From contig JABAKD010000025.1 in assembly GCA_012845835.1 (NCBI GenBank), forward strand, positions 22,856,923-22,920,922: DNA of 64,000 bases. The letters are read 5' to 3'. The translations under genes and the position numbers were made by a program. This DNA is from Undaria pinnatifida (taxonomy: Eukaryota > Sar > Phaeophyceae > Laminariales > Alariaceae). Positions 35,648-47,600 of this stretch are shown piece by piece (position 1 is the first letter of the stretch; each line of letters begins with the position of its first letter). Under the pieces are notes generated by a model. It worked only from the letters and a program-made list of their open reading frames with translations, was not told where the DNA came from and made no database searches.

Positions 35648-37166
35648 TTAGATCCCTACTACTGCTGGTGTACTTGCCGCAATTCCCGACGCCCACACGG
35701 GCATGGCATAAATGAAGGGGGGGGGGGGGCGATCTTGCTGAGCTACAATTGCACGGAGTGCCAACTTTAATGCCATGCTTAATGTATGCCCCACGTTCGC
35801 TACTATTTGTCGCGTGTCTACTGCAGCTGCCTCTTGCTCCCACGTCGAGTCGAGGCCCGCCAAGAACTCTTGGACATGAGGTAGGACGTAGATCCTTCGG
35901 TTCGGGAGTCGGAGTACAGTATCCTGCGGGCGGATGCCGTACGCGGCGAAGATCTCGCGGTAGTGATCGGCTGCCGCTCTCCATTCTCTCGGTCGGGGGA
36001 ACTCAAGGTAGGCGTCTTGGGGCAGGCCAAGAGCATCTCCGAACAGGGTGCACAACAGGAACGAGGAGGTTGGGCTACTCCCATGGGTCCTCACCATCTC
36101 CTCAAAAGTATCGTGGGAACCAGTCGTGACGTAACTAGCTGGGTCCAACCGGGGGCCATCCTCCTCCAAGAGGTCAGCGAACTGCAGGGCTCCCGCTACT
36201 GCCGGCCACCGTCCCCCCGGGCGTGGCCTTGGAAGGTCCTCAGCCAGCTCAGCCGGATGAAGAGGCCGATTTCTTGCCGGCCATTCCGAGCGACACGCCA
36301 CGCATGGTTGTGGGTCTGTATGCCCACTCGCGAGGCATTCCGGACGGTCTAACATGCAGCGGGCATGTACTTGTTCTCCGTGGGGACACGGAATAACCGC
36401 CCATAAAGAGTCCACCGCCGAATCCCCAGTAGGCTCCTCTAGTGCCCGCCCGCAGTAGGCGCAGGGAGATGCACCCCTGCTTCCCGCGGCATGACGCCTC
36501 TCTGCTGCACTCCTAGCAGCGCCTCCTTGTTCAGTTGGTCCCGTGTGTAAAGGGTCGTTCTCGGGCGTCCGGTCCGTTCTCTCCGGTGTCGCTGCCATCG
36601 CTGTTGAGAAGGAAGGAAGAGCATCACCCGCTTCCAACGCGCTTCGGATTCCGAGGGCCCACCTCGTTAGTCGCTCTTCGCATTCGGCGTCGAGGCCTAC
36701 TAGATATTGTTGGACGTGAGGTGCGATGTAGAGTCTTTGATTTTGAAGCCGGAGTAGGATATCCTGCGGTTGGATGGCGTACGCAGCGAACAGCGTACGG
36801 TATCGGCCTGCCGCCATTTCCCATTCCCCCGGTCGGGGAAAATCGAGGTAAGCCCCTTGAGGCAGGTCCAGCGCATCGCAAAATAGGGGAGCATATCAAG
36901 AACGAGGAGGTTGAGCTCCTTCCGTGTGCATGTAACATGAGCTCAAACGTGCCGTGAATGCCAGTCGTCACATAGTTGGCTGACTCCAGTCCGGAGATGT
37001 GCCGCTGAACGCGGGTAGCGAACTGCAGGGCACCTCTCACCGCCCCCCACCTTCCCTCATGTCCGTCCATGGGTATCCCTCTAGCCAGCTCCGCCGGGTG
37101 GGAAGGTCGGCTTCCTCCCGGCCACGCCGAGCGACACGCGACGCAGGGCCTGGGATCCTCACTCAA
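35648..37166 (-). pseudogene. Duplicated RING-like protein, truncated and frameshifted
   Basis: An intact frame 36817-35648 carries two copies of a module. Copy 2 starts with a Cys/His cluster C-x2-C ... C-P-H ... H-x2-C ... C-x2-C (CAYCGRALEEP, IPCPHGEQVHARC, CVACRSEWP), ordered like a RING finger but with one unusual spacing. Then come HPAELAEDLP, GRWPAVAGALQFADL, YVTTGSHDTFEEM, FGDALGLPQDAYLEFPRP, HYREIFAAYGIRPQD and YVLPHVQEFLAGLD. Copy 1 (37166-36640) repeats the same blocks (CVACRSAWP, GRWGAVRGALQFA, YVTTGIHGTFE, YRTLFAAYAIQPQD, IAPHVQQYLVGLD). It lacks the first half of the cluster and has one extra base near 36885, which breaks the frame. RING fingers usually serve E3 ubiquitin ligases; that role here is inference. 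I do not recognise the rest of the module. Confidence 0.6.
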
Positions 37167-37434
37167 TATTGAACCTATAAGAAGACCTTTTTTGACGAGG
37201 AGGGTGTTGGTGTAGTAGTCGGCTTTTCATCTTGGACGCACATGGTATATACGATAGAGGTACAAACCTTTTTTTCTGAGCCTCCCTTACTTGAGGAGCT
37301 CCATCATACCTAGCTCCCACGCAAGAAATTATTTTGGAGAGAAGAATTAAACGCGCTCCCCGATGGGCAATCCCAGCAGGGCCTATTAATAGGTATACAA
37401 CCAAACACACATGTACACATATTATATGGTGTTT

Positions 37435-38440
37435 TGTTGAGGTTTTTATTAATAGTGGGGTATTAGTCCGTTTGACCACGTGCAAAAGGTTAACCAATAG
37501 CTTACCCAAACTAAGCCTTGCAACACTCTCCCCCCCTTAAACGGCGGGATAGCAGGTCGGCCGGATATACGGGCGGACCTGCCAATATCCAAGCCGTTTC
37601 ATTTCCTGGGGATACCGGGGAGAGTATTTGTCAAGTTCGACATGGGGACGAAAGTCTAAAAAACGTTTGTTATGGTGAATGTGGGACTCGAACCCACGAC
37701 GACCCAAAAAAACCATGGTCTGTCGACGACGCCAATTGTTAAGGTATTGGGGTATAATTCCGTTTGACCACTTGCAAAAGGTCAACCAATAGCTTACCCA
37801 CACTAAGTCTTACAACACTCTCCCCCCATGAAACGGCGGGAAAGCAGGTCGGCCGGATATACGGGCGAACCTGTCAACATCCAAGCGGTTTCATTTCCTG
37901 GGGATACCGGGGAGAGTATTTTTCAAGTTCGACATGGGGAAAGTCTGAAAAAGTTTACCAGGTATTACATTGTGGATGGTGGGACTCAAACCCACGACCC
38001 GAAAAACCCATGGTCTGTCGACGACGCCATTTATTTGTTAAGGAATTAGTGGTGTTAAGATACGGCCTCGAAAGGCCTGTAATTATCCGAATTTTATAAC
38101 TAATTTTCAAGGACGTCAGCCGTGAGTTTGACGAATGTCAGGTCAATTTGATATAATTCGGATGGGTTTGGTATGATAAGGTTGGCGTTTTATATTCGGG
38201 AAAGTTAGGAAATAGATCGGAGGCACGTGCCTCCGATCTCAGAAGCTATCCGGAGCTCTGGTGGAATCGAATAAAGCTACGTCTATACGACGGCAAAGAA
38301 AGTGAGTACTCTCCGAGGACCTGCTCAATTGACAAACCTGCAGGGGGCACTCTGTGTCCCCACCTGTAACCTTACGGTGGGGTATTAGTCCGTTTGACCA
38401 CGTGCTAAAAGTTGATCAATAGATTACCCTAACTATAAGC
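37435..38440 (-). mobile_element. Second TRIM-like array, reverse orientation
   Basis: The same family as the array at 4.9-5.6 kb, on -. LTR copies lie at about 37435-37525, 37737-37817 and 38036-38440, the last split by an insertion. Internal domains of about 211 and 218 bases lie between them. Each has the C-run complement of the purine tract (CTCTCCCCCC) next to one LTR and the complement of the proposed primer site (TGTCGACGACGCCA) next to the other. Copies here differ from each other and from the first array more than the first array's copies do, so this insertion looks older. Confidence 0.75.
38053..38376. mobile_element. 324-bp insertion in a TRIM LTR, with a 26-bp perfect palindrome
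   Basis: The third LTR reads TTAGTGG at 38046-38052 and resumes GTGGGGTATTAGTCCG from 38377, so GTGG is duplicated around the insert. The insert starts TGTTAAGATACGG and ends CTTACG. It contains a perfect palindrome at 38214-38239 centred on GGAGGCACGTGCCTCC. The 4-base duplication equals that of the TRIM itself, suggesting a solo LTR of a related element, but its 3' end does not read CA. Confidence 0.55.
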
Positions 38441-38449
38441 TTTGTATTT

Positions 38450-41400
38450 TGTGTTTTTTTGCGGTACTTTTGAACCTTGCGTAGTCATATTGTGGTCTAC
38501 CTTTTGTGAGTGTACCTTGATGGCGCGTCATTCTACTCTTGTGAGAGGGGGTACTTTTTGTTGGGGGGGGGGGCAAGTGAGGATCTGCCCAACATATCTT
38601 CGAAATCCCATAAATTATAAATTAATAGCTTTCGATTTGGTTTTTATAACCTCGTACGCGCAGTAGCAGTAGTAGCCTTCACGAGACGTCTTGATTATCT
38701 AGCATAAAGTATGGAAATCGGGTGGAATACTTTGATAAATGTGAGTTTTAATTTGCCGACCAATTCAACAAAAAAAAGAATGTCGGAGATTTTCGTAGCA
38801 AAGTGCCGTGTGTACGACGTAGAGGGTTGGGGTCGGGGTTAGGGTCTAGAGTATAGTGTTTTGGGCAGTTTTTGGTATTTTCCTCATTATACCGTAAGCG
38901 CACGTGGGCCAAGCCAACTTCCTCGATTTCCATACTTCATCCTAGATAAGAATCCACAATAATTGCGGCAAAGGCGGCTTTTGATCGTACGAGTACGTTG
39001 CGCGAGACAACCTTGACCGCGCATGCACGTTGCATGTACGGTTCTATGCGGCTACACCTTTTACGAACACCACACCATACAAAAAAAAATACTCCGGAGT
39101 ATATATCAGGTATATACTTACTTGTAGAACATCTTCTACGCGCATCTTGCAACGCCATGTACGAGAACCTTGTACATTTGTACCGAGTACCTTGCAGGTT
39201 TGCACCGAGTGTGTACGTTTGCTGCACAGAGTACATTGTACGGCAGCTCGTTTGTACCAAGTACCGAGTACCTTTCGTACGTTTGCGCCGAGCGTACGTT
39301 TGTACAGATTACGTTGTATTGCACGTTTGTATCGAGAGTACTGCTGTACGCTTGCACCGAGTACAATGTATGAGCACCTTATACCAGTACCTTGTGCATG
39401 TACATCGTATGAACATACGGCAGTAGTACGAGTACAACCATCGGGCCCAGAGCAAAAAGAGCAAATATTTTCATCACGTCCATTATTCCTTTATCCCCTC
39501 ACTGATGTGCTGTCTGTACGAGTATATACCGTACCCCTCCCTTCCTTCCCCTCTCCCTACGCACCAAAATCAAAAGGAAAAAAACACAAGAACAAAATAA
39601 CGCCACCCCTGCCTGGAACGGAAAGCTCGGAGGAGGCATGGCAAGGTGGGATCCACCCCCTTGTTTCGCTCGCCATGCACGCCACCGCGAAGACATCGAA
39701 AACCCTCATCATCATCGAGACCGCAAATTCCGTAATAATAATGTCAGAAAACGAAACAACTCGTCGAAGGGGAAACAATCAACAAAACGCCAAGACCAAG
39801 AGCAAGAACAATCAGAACAAAAACCAAGAAAATAAGAATAAGAATAAGAAACATAGGAAGACCGTGACCCCTTTAAACCTTCAACCACGTTTTTTTTGGG
39901 GGGGGACTACTCGGAGCGAGTGCAGGGTAATTTTTACAGCGGTAAAAGGCTTAAAAGAGGGTGTCGATTCGGACAGCAACGGCCCGTCTCCTCCCCTCCC
40001 CTCCTGGCCCCGCCCCCGGACACCCCCACTGCTACCACCGCCACAACCACCACCACCGCCACCGCCAACAACGGGAACAACAGAACCACCGTCGACGGAT
40101 GAGTGGTTCGAATCAGACGGCAGTCTATTCGACAAGGTTGGTCTGGCTTGGGGCAGGGTTTACAGCTGTGGTCTTGCAAAAAAAACATTAGGTATGACCA
40201 CTATTAATACGGCTGCTGCTGCTGTTGAGCACTGCTTGCGGCCTACAAGGCCCCTGCCGCCAGATCACAAGTGCAGCAGTAGTTATCTGCCCCTCCCCCC
40301 CCCCCTCCCCCTCGACTATCGGCTATTAAATGACAAGCGAAGCTGTCCTATACTCAAAAAGCTCGACCTCCCCCAAAAAACTACCCCACTCTGCAGTGTT
40401 ATGGCTTTCGTTGTGGTTGGTGTTGGTAGCTGTTGGTACTATCATTTTGGTACTGACGTCGGTGTTGTCATTGGCAACGTTAGCGTTGCTCTTGTTGAAG
40501 TTCCTATCGGAGTCAGTGTCGGCAGTTCTGGCGCTTGTACCACAGTTGGCGCCGAATAAATACCATGCCCGACCACCGCACGGCACTCAACAACGTCGGC
40601 CGGCTCTCAGAACGTCGAACGAACGAACGAACGAAAGAGCGACCCAAAAACCGACCAATCTACGTAGCAGGGGTTGGCGGGCAATCAAAATAACCAAAAC
40701 TTCTGCTTTTTTGTCTGCTTTCTCCTTGGTCATCTGCGTCCTTATCCTTCTGCTTTCATACCCTTCAGCGATAGTATCCTGCATCCCCCTTCCACTTGGC
40801 ATAATCAAGTGTTCTTATATTTCTGCTTTCTTATACTTTCGCCTTTTTATTCTTTTGCCTTCGTGTTTTTGGCGTCTCACCTTTCTGTCTGCTCAAGATT
40901 CTGACGTTTGCTTGCCCCCCCCCCCCACCAAGGCAACCAACAAACGAATACCCCCCCCCCCCTCCCCCCCCCCCCCCCCCCCCCGCTGCCACCGCCTGCT
41001 GGTAAAAAGCAAAAAAGCAAAAACCAAAAGAGGTGGTCAACCAAGCGAAGCGCGGTCGTTGCTCAGCAAGTAACAAAAATGGTCGACCCTTGTTCCGGTT
41101 TTTGCAGTCTAAATAATTGAAAAAGGAGGGGGGGGGGGGGGAGTCCGCACAGGCGTGCTTGCATTGCACACACCGTAGTTTTTCTTTCCCGCTTTATATG
41201 ATCCTCACTTTTGTTTTGGTTGTTGTGCCTTCCACCTCCTCCCTGTTCCCCCTTCCAACTTTACACGTAGAGAGAGGGCGGGCAACAGCAAAAAAAAGAA
41301 ACAGAAAAAAAACACGACTAAAATCTCACCCTCCAAGCCAAAGCACAAAATAACCACGCTCGATCACTCACAAGCTGTTGCCCGTCGGAAACAAATCCCA

Positions 41401-41668
41401 AAAAAAGTGCTGCATCAAAAATTCCTTCGAACGGAAGCACAAAGGCGACCGAAAAACGAACACGGCACGAACACGCGCCTACCTCCCCCGCCCCCCCCCC
41501 CTACCCCCCACCTCCCCATCCCCTCCCTCACCCTCGATTGGGGTGTGGGGGCGAGGTATAGGCTATAGCAGCCATGGGTACAGAAACAGGGCCAGAGGAC
41601 ATCAGGGGACAGGGGTGGGTGGGTGGGTGGGTTCAAATAACCCCGCCCGAGGGAGGGGAGGTTTCAAA
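38450..41668. other. Low-complexity region, no gene supported
   Basis: A GTAC-rich minisatellite (units like TTTGTACCGAGTAC) runs from about 39165 to 39430. Lys/Asn-coding A-rich DNA lies at 39560-39860, CCACC/GTTG repeats at 40030-40560, and poly-C tracts near 40914-40984. A long open frame on + (39030-40559) is explained by this composition. The last few hundred bases probably hold the ubiquilin 3' untranslated region. Confidence 0.5.
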
Positions 41669-44600
41669 TCAAGCCCCGCTCAACATACGCTCGACGGCGA
41701 TGTTAACGTTCCCCTGTGACGCGACGAGCGCGCGCACACACGCCGCCCTGTCCGTGAACCCCATGTCGTTCATCTGGCCCAGCTGCGCCGCGTACGTCTC
41801 CTCGGGGTTTGCAGCTACCGGAGGCGTCACCGCAGCCCCCCCAGTCGCCACCGCTGCTGCTGCCGCCGCCACAGCCGCCGCCGCGTTAGCAGGGGACGAT
41901 GGTGTCGCGCTTGGTGTCGATGCCTGCGATGCGTTCGAAGATGAGCTACTAGAGGCCGTACCCGATGGCGGTGTTGAAGTAGCGGCGGGAGGGGTGGCCC
42001 AGGGATTTGTCGCAGAGCCTGTCCCTGCCCCGCCCCCCGCCCTGACCCCCCCTGCTCCGCCTAGCAACGTCGAGAAGTCGAGGCCGCCGGCCGCTGGAGC
42101 GCCTGCTGGCCACGAGAGGGGGTGGGTGGGGTGGTGGGTGGGTGGTACACATTTGGGTGAAGGGGCATGATATGCAATACTACCGAGGACCATAATCAAT
42201 ACGACAAGTGATTAAACACAAAAACCTATATACTCACCTGTTTCAACGTTTTTACCAACCACATTTGTTCCTCATCACTACGTTCCGTAACTATTAGCCT
42301 AACCTCCATCTTCCGCTACAGCAAAGTAATATTCAACAGATACCACTTTTCAATACAACCATCCACTAGCCGGTGACCGGCGGCCGTGCGAAGCCCCTTT
42401 TAAATACGCATCACTGTTCGCAGGCGGACCTGATTATTTTTTGTCTGTGGATCACTACCGCCTCTGGCTGCCTTTCTGCGCGGTTTCTTCGCTGAGGCGT
42501 GCCCCCGCCTCGCCCGGAACGGCCGGCTTCGCGGATCCACCCGCTCAGCGCCGTAGAGCCTGCGCGAGGCCGTGGCGTCGAGGTCTACGACGAGATCTCC
42601 GAAAAATCGTGCCCTGTGAGCATTTTGGCTATATACAGCCTGCCGACGGGGCGTACGTCTTGGCGTTTTTTTTTGTCCTGTTCATCTTTTATGACCCCGG
42701 ACCCTCGGGGAGCGTCGGCCATCCTACCGGCCCCGCCTTCGTGGCGGCGTGCGCATGCAGTGGTGTGCTCGGATGTAAAATATAAATGGAACGCCCCTAA
42801 ACCTATGCCATCAAGGCTTCGTATAGAATTATTGATAACACAATAGTGACCGAGAGAAGCAGAGCCAGCCTGTTCCAGCCAAGCGGAATAGCTCGGGAAA
42901 ACGAGCGAGCCCATGGCCGAAGCGGGCTCTGGCGGGCGTTTGGACAGGTGGGAAGGAGGAGGGAAACGGGCGGTTTCGTGTCGAACCACCTTGAGCTCGT
43001 GGACGCAGGACGGTAACAGTAAAGAGGCTTGAGGGAGAGAACCATGTATTTCCATTCTGGGCGTAAACGGAAGGATCGTTGAGAGTTTAATCTTAACAAA
43101 AACCCAGCGGTCCCTACACTTGAGTTCAGCGTGCCATCGAAAAAGAGCTCTTGGGTCCCTGCTGAGGCTGCTGCTGCTGCTGCTGCTGCTGCCTGCTGCT
43201 ACCGCTGTCGCTGCTGCGGTTGGGCTACTGCTGTGGGTGATGAGCGTATCAGGCGGCTTGAATGTACTGAAGGTGGCACGTAGGTTCAGCCAAACTCCAC
43301 GTGTGGGCTACCCAGTAGAGGTACGAATAGTAGCTGCCGCAGCTTATTTATTCTGTTGTTGATTTTCGCATTGAACCTGATCCTTATTCTCCTCTACATT
43401 ATACATTGGTATCACGCGAGTCTGCGCCCGGCGGCCGGCCAGCCGCCGGCGAAGCCTCTTGTAATCCAAGTATGATCACTATGTTATACGGTACGATACG
43501 ATATGATCAGTGTATGGCACTTCGTATCACATTTGAACCTGGTACATATCACGTTCTATTTTACAAGTGTTATCGTATCATGTTCCAGGCCGCCGGTGAC
43601 CCTCCTCGCAGTACAACTAATATATTGATATGATATGGCGTAACATGATATGATATGATACGATACGACGTGATTTGACACCAGGTACCTGGTACGTTAT
43701 GTTCTTATAAGTGTTTATCGCAAGAAATTTATCATAAAAAATTCACCGTCCATCATAGGATGACGTTATCAAACATGATACCGACTTCAGCCCCGCCTCA
43801 CCTCTACCAAGGTTGAGGTTGCCGAAAGCACCCAGGCCCGCAAGGCCCGCCCCCAAGTCTCCTCCGGCCCCCATCCCCCCCATCCCAGGCATGCCTGGCA
43901 TGCCGCCGGTGCCGGCGGGGGGCAACACCCCTGCTCGCTGCAGCTGCTGCATCGACTGCTGCATTTGGGCCAAGGCCTGCATTGTCTGCGGGTCCGACAT
44001 CCTGCGCATGAACTGCGGCAATTGATCGCGCAGCGCCGGGTTCGCCTGAGTAAAGCAGTGTGAAATATGGAGATAATACGGGGGCGTGTGCGTGCGGCAG
44101 GAAGGGCAGATGGGGAAGGAAGGGAAGAGAGAGGGGGGAGGGCGAGAGGAGGTGGGTGGGTGGGTGGGTGGGAGGGAGGGAGGGGGCGGAGGGATGGGAA
44201 GGAGGGAGGATCAGGAGAAATAAAAGCGTCGCATGGAGAAGCAGAAGCAGCATCACGAGCTCAAGCACAAAAACAAGAACAAGCACAAGCACAAGCGCAA
44301 TGCGAACGATACCACGAAAACAAAAAAAGCGGAACCACGAGCTCAAGGACGAGGACAACAACAACACGGTAAATCCGCAGAGGCATCACCTAAAAAGAAA
44401 AAGAGCGCAAAAGCCTTACCTGCATCGCCTGTTGCAATTGCGGATTCTGCGCGATCATCGATTCCAGCATCGCTGGGTTGTCCGCCATCTGGTCCACCAT
44501 CTAAAACGCATCCGCACATTCACAGCGGAGAGAACAACGTGCGGCACAAAAAAACGCAAGATGTTGATATCCTCCGTTCCGTTAGCGCCGATTGTCCAAA

Positions 44601-47600
44601 AAGCGTTTCACAGAGTAACAGCAGACAGCACAACGGTACAATTTGTGGTAAACGGAAGTTATCATTTCCTTTTGATGGTCATCATAATAAATATTGAAAA
44701 GAAAAAACGTTCACAGATTTCAAGCAAGTCACCTCGCTCCCCCCAAACCCCAGTCCCGCCTCCAACCCCCAAGCCGTACCTGCTGCACCATGGGTATATA
44801 TTCAACCATCTCGAGCACCATGGATTTATATATTCACCACCTCGTGCAACACCATCGATATATATATATATATTCATCACTTCGTGCAACACCATGAATA
44901 TATATATATATTCATCACTTCGTGCGCCATGGACCCGCGACTGACCAGAACAGCAACCAATCACAGCAGAAAGCATAACTCCGCAACGGCACTATACATA
45001 AGTTACGCCTCCCTCCCCTCTCTCTCCCCCTCTCCTCTCCTCCCAATCCGCCTCTCTCCCCCTTTCCTCCCCCCCCCCTCCCGCCTGTCCCGCCTCCATC
45101 ATATAATACCCACGCACCTGCTGCACCATGGGGTTGTTCATCATCTCCTGCATCATCGCAGGGTCAAACTGGCCCCCAGGGGGCATTCCAGGCATCCCAG
45201 GCATGCCTGCCATTCCGGGCATGCCGGGCATCCCCCCCCCACCAGGCATGCCCCCTCCCAACGCAGCCCACGGGTTAGCGCCCGCCGCCGCGGTCGCTGG
45301 GGCTGGAGCGCCCGCACCCGGAGCCGCAGCGGGTGCTCTGGGGTAGCGTAGCACAGTGTGGTGTAGAAAACGGGGGGGGGGGGAGGTTGGTGGAAGGGGT
45401 AGACAAGGGGTGGAATGGGGGGGGGGCAGCATAGCTAGGCTAGCATAGCGTACCATATGGTTAGCGCAGACCAGCAAAGCATTGCGTAGGGTAGCATATC
45501 GCAGCGTAGCAAAGTGCATTATCGCGCAGCGCACAATAGGATAGCGGACGGTAGCATAGCACGACATTGGGGTAGCGTAAGGTAGCGTCGCATTGCTTAG
45601 AGTAGGGTAGGGTAGCAGAGCACAGCGCGGTATAGGGTAGGGTAAAAGACTAACAGGTGGGGGTGTGCGGGTGGGATAAGGGGTGGGATAGAATGGGGGG
45701 GGGGGGGGGGGGGGGAGGAACGAGCTACGGTGTGGTGGACGGAATGGGGGGGGGGGTTAGGGTGTGGAGAAAAGCGTGGGGAGGGTCGAGGGAGACATTG
45801 AAAGGATGGAGGGGGTGGGGAGAACTAGAGTGGAAAACACGGACAGCGAGAGAGACGCAGTACGACAAGAGCTTAAATATAAATGTGTTAAATACCAGTG
45901 ACGTTGTATTTACGCACCCTGGGGCAGCCCAAGGGTTAGGCAGGGCCGAGGTGTTGGGCCCGGCCGAGGGGTTTGCAGCAGGCGCCGCGGCTTGTCGGTT
46001 CGTTGCTGCCGCGTTGTCGTTGTCCACCATGCCGTCGCTCGCCTGCATCATGGGCTCCTGGACTTCCTGCCGTGCGTAAAAGCAAAAAACGAAGGCGAGG
46101 GGGAGGGGAGGGGAGGGGGGGGACCTTATGCTTCAGGAGGGGGGGGGGGGGTGGAACAAGGCATCAGTTGGGGGGGGTGTACTCAGTTGGTATTAGTTGG
46201 GGGGGGGGGTAGAAGGGAGGGGGGCAGCGGCGAAACCACGCGTAAGAGGGGTGGGGGGAAGATGGAACAGCACACCAGCCATTCCATCAGCGGCCATACG
46301 AGCAACATACACAGGTTGCAGATGCCGTGCAAGAAAATAGAGAGCAATCGCTATTAAAACCATTCCATTCAGTGGTATTGTACCATGCCGCAACGAAACG
46401 TACCGTGTAAAGTCTGCGGAGAGCGTTGAATCCTCCGGGCTGGTTCTCGATCTGGCTCATCATCAGATCCTGGCTCCGCCTCGCCTGGTTCAACGCCTGT
46501 GACGGGTCAAAGTCGAGGGTGTCGGATAACCATATGATGGTGTGAAAATTGCGATGGGTGATTGGTGTAACCCAGTCAGAATCACGACCCAGAGTACCAG
46601 GTATCCAAGCAACAGTGGGACAATCTCGACATCATTAACGCAGGAACAAAATAGACCTCGTAGTGGTGAATGGCGGAATTGGGGTGGGGGAGTGGGGCGA
46701 GAGATACGAGTCCATATACACAAGAAACAAAGTAAATTAGTAGGAAAAAAAAGCAAGGGAATATAAAAGGGAACAATTCGTATACAAAATAAATCACGCA
46801 CGAAAAAAGAAGAAATAAAGGAAGCAACATCAAAGTGAACAAAAAGAACAATACAAACCGAAGGAAAAAAATAGCAAGCAAGCACTGCTGTGCGAAAAAA
46901 GAAAGAACAAGAAGGAAACAATGAAAAAAAGAAGCAACAAAAAATATATTATAAAAATTAAAATACACTCCAGCTGTGAGATCGAAGATTTCGTCGAAAC
47001 TCATCTTTGCAAGCTGTGTATGATACTCTGATCGCGCGTATTACGAGTTGTGTGTCCTCATTAAGGATATAGGTCGGCGACTCCCCTTACAACTACAGTG
47101 TAGCTATCAGGGTCAACAGGATGATTTTAGTCAGTCTGTGCGCGGAAACTATAAAACCCGTTTCTGAGGGGGACGAAATCTGACAGCTGTGAAGGGAAAT
47201 GTAACCTTTGATCAAGTGAATCTTGCAAGTCGAATAACCGGTGAGGGGGGTGGGGCGGAGTTTTGAAGGACGTGGGGGCCTGGTTTTGATCAAAAGCGAG
47301 CGGGTTTGGAGGGGGGGGGGGGGGGGGGGGGGAAGGGGGCAATTTGTGCATGTAAGTTATAAATCTTTTCGAGGGGATAAATCTGACGGTTTTGGCATCA
47401 GTATATTATTGGAGGCGGGGGGGGGGGGTTGGGGCTGGGGGGGGGGGGGGGGGGCGTGTGGGGCAGCTCAATATGTGCCTGGAAACTATACATTATTTTG
47501 AGGGGATAAATGTGACGGTTTTGGAAATAATACATCAGTTTATCATGTATATCCTGGGGTAAGTCGTACAATCAGTGAGTGAAGAGAGGGTGGAGTGTTC

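Noticed and set aside
39030-40559. 509-codon open frame on +
   Set aside because: It runs through a GTAC minisatellite, A-rich and CCACC-rich tracts, has no domain, and other frames are also open. Composition explains it.
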